Source: Planctomycetota bacterium (GTDB lineage: Bacteria; Planctomycetota; Phycisphaerae; UBA1845; PWPN01). Taken from it: DNA of 63,577 bases. The notes beneath the pieces were generated by a model. That model was not told the origin of the DNA and made no database searches. It worked only from the letters and a program-made list of their open reading frames with translations. Where the stretch lies: the NCBI GenBank assembly GCA_022711465.1, contig JAKLEZ010000031.1:1-63577 (forward strand). The letters are read 5' to 3'. The stretch's first letter is position 1, and every line of letters starts with the position of its first letter. Positions 36,087 to 44,846 of the stretch are shown here, one piece after another. The position numbers and the translations under genes were made by a program.

Positions 36087-37564
36087 CCAGCAGGTTCCTC
36101 CGGATCAACACCAACCTTCGAGCGAGGTCCCTGCCCAGCCACGGGCCGGGCCTCTTGCTGCTGATTGTGTGCACGCTGCCTTGGCTCATGGGCCAGGGCT
36201 GCGTTCCCGCCGTCCCGCCGACGACTAACCACAGCCCCGCGGCCGACGCCGGCTCATCGCGAACCGTGGCTGCAGAAGCACCGGTGATCTTGAACGGGAG
36301 TAGTTCATCCGATCCGGACGGCGACACGCTGAGCTATGCCTGGCAACAGACCAGCGGTCCCTCCGTCACGCTGACAGGGCCCCTTACCGCGAACCCCAGC
36401 TTCACGGCACCCCCAACCAGCGATCCTGTTACCCTCATCTTCGCCCTGACCGTGACCGATGGGGGGGGGCTGAGCGACACGGCCACCGTGCAGGTTACCG
36501 TCAATCGAGCCGATCTGGTTCCTCCGGATGCCGATGGTGACGGTGAGCCCGACAGCACCGACCTCTGCCCCAACGACGGGGCCAAAACCGAGCCGGGGGT
36601 GTGCGGATGCGGCGTTTCGGAGGGCGACACCGACCACGACGGCACCTTCGATTGCACGGACGGGTGCCCCAGCGATCCGGCCAAGATCGCGCCCGGCACC
36701 TGCGGCTGCAGCGTGGCCGAGACCGACACCGATGGCGATGGCACTCCCGACTGCCACGACAGCTGTCCCAGCGATCCCAACAAGACCGCCCCTGGCAGTT
36801 GCGGGTGTGGCGTTGTCGACACACCCGGGTGCGGCACTTCGACCCCTGACACGCTGACCCTGGATCTGGGCGGGGGAGTGACGCTGGAGCTGGTCAAGAT
36901 CCCAGCCGGGACATTTGTCATGGGCGACGACACTACCACGGATCCCTGGCTTGCCCAGGTCGCCCGGCCTGCCCACGGTGTTACCATCTCCAAGGCGTTC
37001 TACCTCGGCAAGTATGAGCTGACCCAGCGGCAGTGGGAGGCGGTCATGGGCGATAACCCCTCCTGGTTCGCCACCAGCGGGGATCTCCCCGTCGAGCACG
37101 TCTCCTGGGAGGACTGCCAGACCTTCTGCCAGAGCCTTTCTGCGAGGGTAGGCCGCACCATCGAGCTGCCCACCGAGGCCCAGTGGGAGTACGCCTGCCG
37201 GGCGGGCACCAATACCTTCTACTCCTTCGGTAATTCCTCCGATCAGCTGGCAAATCATGCCTGGTTTTGGGATAATGGAGATTCGCAGACTCACGCCGTC
37301 GGCGGCCGGCTGGCCAATCCCTACGGCCTGTTCGACATGTACGGCAACGTCTGGGAGTGGTGCCAGGACGTCTGGCATGAGACCTACGCCGGTGCTCCGA
37401 CCGATGGCAGCGCTTGGCTCAGCGGTGATGACACGACCCTGCGGGTCGCCCGCGGTGGTTCGTGGGGTCACGAGGCCGTGGATTGCAGCTCGCCTTCACG
37501 CGACCGGGGCACGGCCACCCATCCCAGTTACCTCATCGGTTTCCGGGTGGCCTCGGGTTCGTGA
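36083..37564 (+). CDS. Formylglycine-generating-enzyme-like lipoprotein with PKD and TSP3-like calcium repeats
   Basis: A 493-aa lipoprotein (LLLIVCTLPWLMGQGC lipobox). Residues ~55-145 are a PKD/Ig-like domain (NGSSSSDPDGDTLSYAWQQTSG, TVTDGGGLSDTATVQVTV). Residues ~150-255 are three calcium-binding thrombospondin-type-3-like repeats, D-x-DGDG-x-PDC..D-x-CPSDP-x-KxxPG-x-CGCG. Residues ~260-493 form a SUMF1/FGE-sulfatase-modifying fold: LVKIPAGTFVMGDD, LGKYELTQRQWEAVMGDNPSWF, PVEHVSWEDCQTFC, LPTEAQWEYACRAGT, NPYGLFDMYGNVWEWCQDVW, VARGGSW. It overlaps the WecA-type gene by 4 bp, so is co-translated with the export operon. Whether it has oxidase activity or is a binding scaffold is unknown. Confidence 0.85.
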   Translation: MTSRFLRINTNLRARSLPSHGPGLLLLIVCTLPWLMGQGCVPAVPPTTNHSPAADAGSSRTVAAEAPVILNGSSSSDPDGDTLSYAWQQTSGPSVTLTGPLTANPSFTAPPTSDPVTLIFALTVTDGGGLSDTATVQVTVNRADLVPPDADGDGEPDSTDLCPNDGAKTEPGVCGCGVSEGDTDHDGTFDCTDGCPSDPAKIAPGTCGCSVAETDTDGDGTPDCHDSCPSDPNKTAPGSCGCGVVDTPGCGTSTPDTLTLDLGGGVTLELVKIPAGTFVMGDDTTTDPWLAQVARPAHGVTISKAFYLGKYELTQRQWEAVMGDNPSWFATSGDLPVEHVSWEDCQTFCQSLSARVGRTIELPTEAQWEYACRAGTNTFYSFGNSSDQLANHAWFWDNGDSQTHAVGGRLANPYGLFDMYGNVWEWCQDVWHETYAGAPTDGSAWLSGDDTTLRVARGGSWGHEAVDCSSPSRDRGTATHPSYLIGFRVASGS

Positions 37565-37625
37565 GGGCTTCGACGGCCTCCATGGTTCGGGCTCGATTGG
37601 GCCCTGAGAGTGACACTGTGACGAG

Positions 37626-38939
37626 ATGACGGTGATGAGAAGGAAGACAACTCAGATGCGAGTAGGGTTCATCCTGGGGCTGCTCTGCACCGCCCTGGCC
37701 GTGGGTTGTGGTGAGGCATCCACGCCCGAGGAAGTCACTCGTTTTCAACAGGCCGGCCCGGTGCAGCCCCCGGTCGACGAGGACCGGGTGGTCGACGCCA
37801 AGCTGCCGTCCGGGCCCTACCGGCCGGTCGCGGGCGACGTTCTGGAAATGGTCATGCCCGCGGTGCTGCAGGAAGCCCGATCCAGCTACCAGCCGACCAT
37901 CGAGCTGACCCGTCCGGAATCCCATCTCTGCCGGGTGGGCGACGACGGCAGGATCACCTTGCCCATCATCGGCGAACTGGACGTCAGGGGTCGGAGCCTG
38001 CCGGAGATCGAGGCCCTGGCCACCAAGGCCTACTACCCGAAGTACGTCAAGGAGCGGCCGAGCATCGTGGCCAAGGTTCAGACGTACCGTACGGCCCGCG
38101 TTTCCATTGTCGGGGCGATCAACCTGCCCGGGGTCTACGAGCTGCAGAGCCAGGAGATGTCGCTGGTCGCCCTGCTGATGAAGGCCGGGGGGATCGATCT
38201 GAAGGGTTCGACCGGCGCCGCAATGGGCGGAGCCAGCGTGGTGCGGATCAAGCGGATGGGCGACCCGGTCCTGGCCGTGTCCGCCATACCTCAGACCCAG
38301 CCGGCGGGCTCCTCGGTTCGTGCTCCGGATTCCCCGTCTCCCTCCGGACAGGCGGGGTCTCCCCCGGGACAAGCCGGGTCTCCCCCGGGGCAAGCCGGCG
38401 TGATGACCGTGGTCCTGCCCGTCCGCGGGCTCAACATTCCGTTTGCGGATGTGCCCCTGGTGGAGGGTGACATGGTCGAGATCGAAGGCCTCAAGCCTGA
38501 GGTCTTCACCGTGATCGGCTTGGTCAACAAGGCCGGGGCGTTCCCCTACCCGCCGGGTACGCAGTTCAGCCTGCTCCAGGCCCTTTCGTTCGCCGCGGGC
38601 CTGAACGACATCGCCGACCCCCAGTACGCCAAGATCTACCGCCAGGACGCCGATGGGAGCATTGTCGAAGCTTCCTTCAAGGTGAAGGGCAGCGCCCTGA
38701 CCAGCGCCTCCAATGTGATGATCAAGCCGGGCGACGTCATCGCCGTGGAGCACACGCCGGCCACGCGATTCAACTTGGTTCTGGCCGAGGTGTTCAAGAT
38801 CAACGCCGGTGTGAACCTGCAGGCAACGTATTACTACTGGAATCCGTATGACTACGATACAGGTAGAACCAGTCTTCGTCAGAGCCTTCTCCAGGATGTG
38901 ATTAACAACCGGCCCACGCTCCTCAACCTGGGGCAGTAG
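37626..38939 (+). CDS. Polysaccharide export (OPX/Wza-like) lipoprotein
   Basis: A 437-aa outer-membrane polysaccharide export protein. The signal and lipobox are FILGLLCTALAVGC (in-frame ATGs at 37635 and 37656 would also give this signal). The Poly_export domain begins YRPVAGDVLEMVMPAVL, continues with RVGDDGRITLPIIGELDVRGRSLPEIEAL, and two SLBB domains follow (ARVSIVGAINLPGVYEL, FTVIGLVNKAGAFPYPPGTQFSLLQALSFAAGL). Between them sits a short repeat of SPPGQAG units (~residues 235-258; 24-bp DNA units). It carries the mature polymer across the outer membrane. Twenty-three bp separate it from the co-polymerase/kinase gene. Confidence 0.92.
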   Translation: MTVMRRKTTQMRVGFILGLLCTALAVGCGEASTPEEVTRFQQAGPVQPPVDEDRVVDAKLPSGPYRPVAGDVLEMVMPAVLQEARSSYQPTIELTRPESHLCRVGDDGRITLPIIGELDVRGRSLPEIEALATKAYYPKYVKERPSIVAKVQTYRTARVSIVGAINLPGVYELQSQEMSLVALLMKAGGIDLKGSTGAAMGGASVVRIKRMGDPVLAVSAIPQTQPAGSSVRAPDSPSPSGQAGSPPGQAGSPPGQAGVMTVVLPVRGLNIPFADVPLVEGDMVEIEGLKPEVFTVIGLVNKAGAFPYPPGTQFSLLQALSFAAGLNDIADPQYAKIYRQDADGSIVEASFKVKGSALTSASNVMIKPGDVIAVEHTPATRFNLVLAEVFKINAGVNLQATYYYWNPYDYDTGRTSLRQSLLQDVINNRPTLLNLGQ

Positions 38940-38962
38940 TATGAGCATGTAAGGGGTGTGTC

Positions 38963-41203
38963 ATGAGTCGACTGGATAACTTGCCGCCGATCGAGCCGCG
39001 AAAGCCCACGGGTCCACCCGCCGGGCAGGGTACGGTCGCGGTCATGTCTTCGAGCCTGTTGGAGATCGCCTGGCGCCGGCGCTGGGCTATTGCCGCGATC
39101 ACTGTGGCCGCCCTGGCCGCCGCGTTTCTCTATGTCATGAAGGCCACCCCGATCTTTACCAGTACTTCGCGCTTGTATGTGGAACAGGCCGGCCCGCAGA
39201 TCATGAACGAGCGCGAAGGCATTGTGACCCAGTCCAAGAACTACCTCTACACCCAGGCCGAGATTCTCGCCTCCACTCCGATCCTCACCGAAGTGGCCGA
39301 TCAGTCCGCGGTTCGGCGGATGAAGACCTTCACCGAAGTGGACAATCTCATGGTCTTCTTGAAGAAGGCCCTGAACGTCAAGGTGGGTGCCAAGGACGAC
39401 ATCATCAGCGTGGCCCTGGACTCGCCCTACCCCGAAGAGGCGGCCGGCGTAGTCAACAGTGTGGTCGAAGCCTATGTGAACTACCAGACCAATCGCAGGA
39501 AGAGTACTTCCTCCGAGGTGCTCAAGATCCTCCAGAAGGAGAAGGAGAAACGCGACAGCGAACTGACCGTCACCAACAAGAAGATCCTTGATTTCAAGAT
39601 CGCCAACCCGGCGCTGACCATCGAGGACGAGCGCGGCGGCAACATCATGATCCAGGCCCTCTCCCGCCTGTCGGCCGCCCTGGCCGAAGCCCGAATCGCC
39701 ACCATTAATGCCAAAGCCTCCTACGAGGCCGCCAAACTCCTGTCCTCCGACCCGGAGCAGCTCCAGCGATTCGCCGAGGCCCAGCTCGAACGCGGGGTGC
39801 GTATCTCCATGGAGCAGGAAAAGACCCAGCTGACCGGCGAACTCCACCAGCTCGAGCTGCAGTTGGCCGACTGGCAACAGAAGGTGACCGCCGATCACCC
39901 CGCGGTTCAGACGCTTCAGACCAAGATCGGCCAGCTTCGCGCCCAGATCGAGGAGCAGGGCACGAAGACCGCTAAGGATTTCCTCGAAGTTGCCAAGCAG
40001 CAGTGGCTGACCGCCCAGCAGGCCGAGAGCGAGATGGACGGCGCTTTCCAGCAGCAGCTCACCCAGGCCCAGCTGGTCAATACCAAGGCAGCGGAGCTCG
40101 CCATCCTCACCGCCGACAAGGAGCGAACCGAGAAGCTCCTCGACATCCTCGACAGCCGGATCAAGGAGCTGAACGTCACCGAGGACGCCGGGGCTCTGAA
40201 CATCAGTGTGCTCGAGGTCGCTCGCCCGGAAGAGAAGCCCAGCAAGCCGCAGAAGGCCCGGATCATGGCCATGGCCCTGGTCCTCGGGCTGATGCTCGGG
40301 TTCGGGCTGGCCATGCTCCTCGATTGGATGGATCATCGGCTTCGCTCGGCCGACGAGATTTCGGCCGTGCTGGGTGCCCCGGTCCTGGGTGTGGTGCCGA
40401 CCATGTCGTCCAGGGAATCCCGAACCGAGCGCGGCCAGAAGGCCCACCGCGAGTCGAGCTCCTCGATTGCCGAGTCCTACCGGACCATCCGCACGGCGAT
40501 TTACTTCGGCGTGCCCGAGGGGGGTGCCAAGACCATTCTGGTGACCTCGCCCGCGCCGGGTGACGGGAAGTCCACCGCGGCCAGCAACCTGGCCATCACC
40601 ATGGCCCAGGCCGGCCAGCGGACCCTGTTGGTCGATGCCGACTTCCGCAAGCCGATGATTCACCAGATCTTCGAGATTGACGACAAGCACGGCCTGTCGT
40701 CCGCCCTCGCAGGCCAGTCGACCAACGGACTGGCTATCCAGGCCAGCCAGATACCCGGTCTCGACCTGCTGCCGTGCGGGCCGGTGCCGCCCAACCCGTC
40801 TGAGCTGCTCAACAGCGAGGCCTTCGCCCAGCTGCTCCGCAAGCTCGCCGCCGACTACGACCGCGTGGTCATCGATTCACCGCCGGTCATGCCGGTGACC
40901 GATGCTCGCATTCTGGGCGCTCTCTGCGACGTCACCGTCCTGGTCCTTCGCGCGGAGCGATCCACCCGCAAAGCCAGCGAACAAGCTCGTGACGGGCTGC
41001 TCAGCGTGGGAGCCCGACTCCTGGGCGTCGTCGTCAATGATGTGCCTCGCGGGCGGGACCGCTACGGCTATTACGGAGGCTATGGTTACTACGGAGGCTA
41101 CGGTTACTACGGCCACTACGGAAAGAACGGAGAGGACAACCCGAAGGAACGGCGCAGGGCGTCTCGGACCGCCGCGCCGACCGAGGGTACGACACAGGCA
41201 TGA
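38963..41203 (+). CDS. Wzz/BY-kinase: polysaccharide co-polymerase fused to tyrosine autokinase
   Basis: A 746-aa inner-membrane protein. TM1 is at ~35-57 (WAIAAITVAALAAAFLYVM); the periplasmic part (~60-430) is largely coiled coil (AEARIATINAKASYEAAKLL, ALNISVLEVARPEEKP); TM2 is at ~433-453 (MAMALVLGLMLGFGLAMLL). The cytoplasmic BY-kinase domain has IAESYRTIRTAIYF, Walker A TSPAPGDGKSTAASNLA, Walker A' LLVDADFRKP and Walker B VVIDSPPVMPVTDA. The C-terminal tail is a tyrosine cluster (repeated GYYGGY units) for autophosphorylation. It sets chain length and assembly of the export complex; the PHP phosphatase gene overlapping its end (4 bp) is its likely counterpart. Confidence 0.94.
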   Translation: MSRLDNLPPIEPRKPTGPPAGQGTVAVMSSSLLEIAWRRRWAIAAITVAALAAAFLYVMKATPIFTSTSRLYVEQAGPQIMNEREGIVTQSKNYLYTQAEILASTPILTEVADQSAVRRMKTFTEVDNLMVFLKKALNVKVGAKDDIISVALDSPYPEEAAGVVNSVVEAYVNYQTNRRKSTSSEVLKILQKEKEKRDSELTVTNKKILDFKIANPALTIEDERGGNIMIQALSRLSAALAEARIATINAKASYEAAKLLSSDPEQLQRFAEAQLERGVRISMEQEKTQLTGELHQLELQLADWQQKVTADHPAVQTLQTKIGQLRAQIEEQGTKTAKDFLEVAKQQWLTAQQAESEMDGAFQQQLTQAQLVNTKAAELAILTADKERTEKLLDILDSRIKELNVTEDAGALNISVLEVARPEEKPSKPQKARIMAMALVLGLMLGFGLAMLLDWMDHRLRSADEISAVLGAPVLGVVPTMSSRESRTERGQKAHRESSSSIAESYRTIRTAIYFGVPEGGAKTILVTSPAPGDGKSTAASNLAITMAQAGQRTLLVDADFRKPMIHQIFEIDDKHGLSSALAGQSTNGLAIQASQIPGLDLLPCGPVPPNPSELLNSEAFAQLLRKLAADYDRVVIDSPPVMPVTDARILGALCDVTVLVLRAERSTRKASEQARDGLLSVGARLLGVVVNDVPRGRDRYGYYGGYGYYGGYGYYGHYGKNGEDNPKERRRASRTAAPTEGTTQA

Positions 41204-42027
41204 TCAGTCTCCTCCAGGCACTGACCGCACTCACGGGCAGAGGCCACCCCTCCCAGCAGTTCACAGGGGTGGATTTGCACTGCCACGTGCTGCCTGGCCT
41301 TGACGACGGCCCTGCCACCGAGGCCGAGTCGCTGGCCCTGTGTCGGGCCCTGGTGGCGGATGGTGTCCACACCGTCGTGGCCACGCCTCACCAACTGGGG
41401 AAGATGGAGCAGCGATACAGCGCCCTCGATATCCGTCAGGCGGTGACCTACCTGCGGACTCGGCTTCAGCTCGCGAATATTCCCCTGGAAGTTCTCCCTG
41501 GGGCAGAGGTGCGGATCCATGAAGGACTCCCCGGGCTGATCCATGAGGATGAGGTGCTCACCCTGGCCGATCGCGGCCGCTGGGTTTTGATCGAGCTGCC
41601 TCGCCTCAGCTACATCGAGCCGCTGCCGCTGATACGGCAGCTCAAGGATGCGGGTATCCGCTCCATCATCGCCCATCCGGAGCGGCATGTCTGCGTGCAG
41701 ACTCACCCGCACGTGATCCGCGGCTGGATTGAGGCCGGGGCCTGCATTCAGGTCACCGCCACCAGCCTGCTGGACCGTCTGGAGGAAGAAGCCTATCGCT
41801 GTGCGTGGCGGATGGTCGCCGAGGTGGGTGCCGTGTTGATCGCTTCTGACGCCCACGATGCCGATCGCCGCCGGCCACGGCTGTCCGAGGCGTTCCGGGC
41901 CGTCGCGCTGCGGATGGGTGAACGCGTCGCCCGGCGGGTGTGCATCGACCACCCGGCCGACGTTCTGGCCGGACAGGCCCTGCGCCCCGTTTTCGAGACC
42001 CCTGCTAGGCGAGAGGCCTCCAGATGA
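41200..42027 (+). CDS. CpsB/YwqE-type PHP tyrosine phosphatase
   Basis: A 275-aa PHP-family metallo-phosphatase. The metal-binding motifs are VDLHCHVLPGLDDGP near residue 23, VVATPHQ, EVLPGAEVRI, SIIAHPERH and LIASDAHDADRR near 215. Gram-positive CpsB and YwqE dephosphorylate the BY-kinase tyrosine cluster; here the gene overlaps the BY-kinase gene by 4 bp and the O-antigen-ligase gene by 4 bp, giving the same pairing. It is likely the phosphatase that resets the kinase during polymer export. All expected histidine and aspartate ligands are visible. Confidence 0.9.
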   Translation: MISLLQALTALTGRGHPSQQFTGVDLHCHVLPGLDDGPATEAESLALCRALVADGVHTVVATPHQLGKMEQRYSALDIRQAVTYLRTRLQLANIPLEVLPGAEVRIHEGLPGLIHEDEVLTLADRGRWVLIELPRLSYIEPLPLIRQLKDAGIRSIIAHPERHVCVQTHPHVIRGWIEAGACIQVTATSLLDRLEEEAYRCAWRMVAEVGAVLIASDAHDADRRRPRLSEAFRAVALRMGERVARRVCIDHPADVLAGQALRPVFETPARREASR

Positions 42028-44846
42028 CCACACTCACCACGCACCACAGGTCAGAGCGCGCCGCCGCCCACCACCGGTCGACGATACCCGCCGAGCCGGT
42101 CGCGAGTCCCCTCGACGGCCTGATCGAGTTGATTCTGATCGGCCTGCTGGCGTTCATGCCCCTGGCCTTCGGGGCGGTCGAGGCCTGGAGCGAGCTGGTC
42201 ATCCTGGTCGCCGCGGTCGTCCTGGCCGGGTGTGTGGCTCTGCGGTTCATCATCACCCGCGAGGTGCGGCCGGTCTGGAGCTGGACCTACGTGCCCATGG
42301 CCTTGTTCGTTCTCCTCGTCGCCCTGCAGCTCGTCCCGTTGCCCGCCCGCGTCGTCCAGGCCATCGCTCCTCACACCGCGGCCACCCGCACTCAGCTTCT
42401 CGCCGATCTGCCCGATGCGTCACGGGTGCTCGACACCATGACCTTGAGCTTCTATCCGTTGGCCACGGCCCACAACCTTCGCCTGATCCTGGTGGTCTGC
42501 GTGGTCTATCTCACCGTGGTCAACGTCATTCGCCGCCCCGAGCAGATCAAACGCCTGCTCGCCGCAGTCGCGGCCATCGGCGGGGCCGTCACGCTCATCG
42601 CCCTCGCCCAGACCATCACCGGAACCGACTCCATCTACTGGTCTGTACCCACGGGGCACTTGTACGCTGACGCCGGCCCGTTCATCAACCACAGCCATTT
42701 CGGTCAGTTCACTAACCTGGCCATCGGCGCGGCGTTCGGCCTGGCCCTGCTGCTGATCTACGAGAGCTTCCGCGGCATACCCTACACCCCGGCAGCGGTC
42801 ATGGACCGACTCGGCGAGCCCAAGCTTCGCCCCTTCTGGGCACTGGTGGCGATGATCGTCCTCGGCGTCGCCGGCGTCTTCACCTCGCTGACCCGCGGCG
42901 GCATGATCACGATGCTGATCGCGGCCTCCTTCACCGTGCTGGTCCTCTCCAGCAAGCGCGGGCTCCGCGGTGTCCGCTGGCTGATCGCGGTCATCTCCCT
43001 GGTCGCCTTCTGCGTCGTGCTCTACGTCGGTTTCGACGCCGTCTATGACCGGCTCGCCACCCTCCGCGAGGTGGATCAGGCCCAAGGCGGCCGGCTGCAG
43101 ATCCTCAAGGACATCGCCCTCGCCTGGACCCAGTTCCCGCTGTTCGGCACCGGCCTCGGCACCCACGAGTTCGTTTACCCCATGTTTGAGCACTCGAGCA
43201 TTACCCATCTGGCCGGTCACGCCGAGAACGAGTATGCCCAACTTGCCGAGGAGACCGGCATTCTCGGCCTCATTTGCGCGGTGGTTTTTCTGGCGCTCGT
43301 CTGGTCGAGCTACGTGCGCAGCATCCGCCGACTTCGTCCCTCGATTCGCTGGGTCGCGTTCGGGCTGGGCTTCGGCCTGCTGGCGGTTATGCTCCACAGC
43401 CTGAGCGACTTCGGCCAGCACATTCCCGCAGTCATTTGCCTGTCCGCGGTGACCTGCGGCCTGCTCGTGGTGCTCGCCCGCCTGCGCCATGCCGAGGATC
43501 CCCCGCGTTCGCCGGGCCTGCTGCAGCGTTTGCTCGACGGCCGGATCGTGCCGATCGCAGCCCTGGTGCTGGTCGCGGTGGGCGCCATCTGGTCGATCCC
43601 CGCCGCCCTGCGGGCCAACGATGCCGAGTCCTGCTGGCGGATCGCGGCACGCATGGAGAACAAGCTCCGGGACGACGACTGGCTCGGCACCAACGATCAG
43701 TTCGCCATCCTTATCAACCAGGCCGCCCAGGCTGCCACGCTCGAGCCGGCCAACGTCAAGTACCGCTACAACCTGAATGTCTTCCGGTGGCGGGGCGTCA
43801 GCCGGGTGGTCAACCCCGACACCGGCGAGCTGGTGCTCAACGACCAGTCCATCCGCCACACCGAGCGGATCGTCGACGAGCTCCACCAGGCCCGGCTGGT
43901 CTGCCCGTCGTATGGGCCGGTCTATGCCTTGCTCGGTCAGCTGGAGTGCTTCATCCTCAACCGACCCGCGGGCGCCGACCGGGTCCGGCTTGGGGTCAAG
44001 CTCGCTCCGAATGACGCCACCGCCTGGTACTCCGCCGGCCTGCTCGAGGCCGAGTCAGACCGCCCCGAAGCGACGGACGCGGCGGGCAAGGCCTTCACGA
44101 GGGCGATTGAGCTCGACGGCTCGCTGATGACCGATATCGCCGACGTGTGCGTCGCCAAGCTCGGCCGGCCGGACCTCGCCGTCACTCTCGCCGGCGACGA
44201 CGTGGCTCGCCTGACCACCGTCGCCGACGTGCTCGAGGACTACGCGGCGGCTAGCGATCAGCCGGCAGCGATCAGTAGTCAGCCAACCGAACCCGGCACT
44301 CAGCCGTCAGCAGTGAGCAGCCAGCCTTCTTCGTCTGGCGCTGACCGCCGACCCCTGACCGCTGAGAGCCTCGCCCTGGCCGAGCAGGCGAGGGCCCGCG
44401 TATTCGACTTGCTCAAAGCCAAATGCGAAGCCCCGGACGCCGCTGCCTACACCCTGGCCGCCTTTGCCAACCTCTGCATCAAGCGAAAGTCCGATAAGCA
44501 GGGGATCGATTATTACTTCAAAGCTTTACAACTGGATTACGGCCAGGTATACTGGCGATTTGCGCTGGCCCAGGCTCTGGGTCGCGTGGGAGATACGGAG
44601 GAGGCACTCAAGCAGGCCAAGATCTGCCTTCGTCTCCGACCCGATTGGCCGCCGGCCAAGAAGTTGGCCGGCGATCTGAGTATCGCCCCGCCGGGCAAGC
44701 CGTTTGGCGTTCCCGCGACCGCGCCGGCAGCTGCGCCGGCCACCGCGCCAGCAGCGTTGCCGGCGGTGACGCTGGGCGGTGACGCTGGGGCCTGGCTCGT
44801 TTTCTGCGAAGCAGCCGGAAGGGGCCGTCAGGCAAAACGTGCCTGA
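42024..44846 (+). CDS. O-antigen ligase/polymerase-family membrane protein with TPR C-terminus
   Basis: A 940-aa protein. About twelve membrane segments lie within residues 1-540; the Wzy_C core is at FINHSHFGQFTNLAIGAAFGL, FTSLTRGGMITMLIAA, GTGLGTHEFVYPMFEHSS and HAENEYAQLAEETGILGLI, the last containing the conserved His/Glu loop. Residues ~580-900 are a soluble helical part with TPR-like units (AWYSAGLLEAESDRPEATDAAGKAF, YWRFALAQALGRVGDTEEALKQAKICLRLRPDW). At ~742-782 a Ser/Gln/Pro-rich stretch interrupts the helices; its DNA (~44248-44365) resembles the intergenic repeat just downstream. Role: polymerisation or ligation of the exopolysaccharide. It ends the GC-rich export operon. Confidence 0.87.
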   Translation: MTTLTTHHRSERAAAHHRSTIPAEPVASPLDGLIELILIGLLAFMPLAFGAVEAWSELVILVAAVVLAGCVALRFIITREVRPVWSWTYVPMALFVLLVALQLVPLPARVVQAIAPHTAATRTQLLADLPDASRVLDTMTLSFYPLATAHNLRLILVVCVVYLTVVNVIRRPEQIKRLLAAVAAIGGAVTLIALAQTITGTDSIYWSVPTGHLYADAGPFINHSHFGQFTNLAIGAAFGLALLLIYESFRGIPYTPAAVMDRLGEPKLRPFWALVAMIVLGVAGVFTSLTRGGMITMLIAASFTVLVLSSKRGLRGVRWLIAVISLVAFCVVLYVGFDAVYDRLATLREVDQAQGGRLQILKDIALAWTQFPLFGTGLGTHEFVYPMFEHSSITHLAGHAENEYAQLAEETGILGLICAVVFLALVWSSYVRSIRRLRPSIRWVAFGLGFGLLAVMLHSLSDFGQHIPAVICLSAVTCGLLVVLARLRHAEDPPRSPGLLQRLLDGRIVPIAALVLVAVGAIWSIPAALRANDAESCWRIAARMENKLRDDDWLGTNDQFAILINQAAQAATLEPANVKYRYNLNVFRWRGVSRVVNPDTGELVLNDQSIRHTERIVDELHQARLVCPSYGPVYALLGQLECFILNRPAGADRVRLGVKLAPNDATAWYSAGLLEAESDRPEATDAAGKAFTRAIELDGSLMTDIADVCVAKLGRPDLAVTLAGDDVARLTTVADVLEDYAAASDQPAAISSQPTEPGTQPSAVSSQPSSSGADRRPLTAESLALAEQARARVFDLLKAKCEAPDAAAYTLAAFANLCIKRKSDKQGIDYYFKALQLDYGQVYWRFALAQALGRVGDTEEALKQAKICLRLRPDWPPAKKLAGDLSIAPPGKPFGVPATAPAAAPATAPAALPAVTLGGDAGAWLVFCEAAGRGRQAKRA

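Noticed and set aside
38879..40690. Large minus-strand frame opposite the Wzz/BY-kinase gene
   Set aside because: Leu/Gly/Asp-rich mirror of a clear gene; no start signal or domain.
42420..43886. Large minus-strand frame opposite the O-antigen ligase gene
   Set aside because: Low-complexity His/Asp/Gly mirror of a membrane protein gene.
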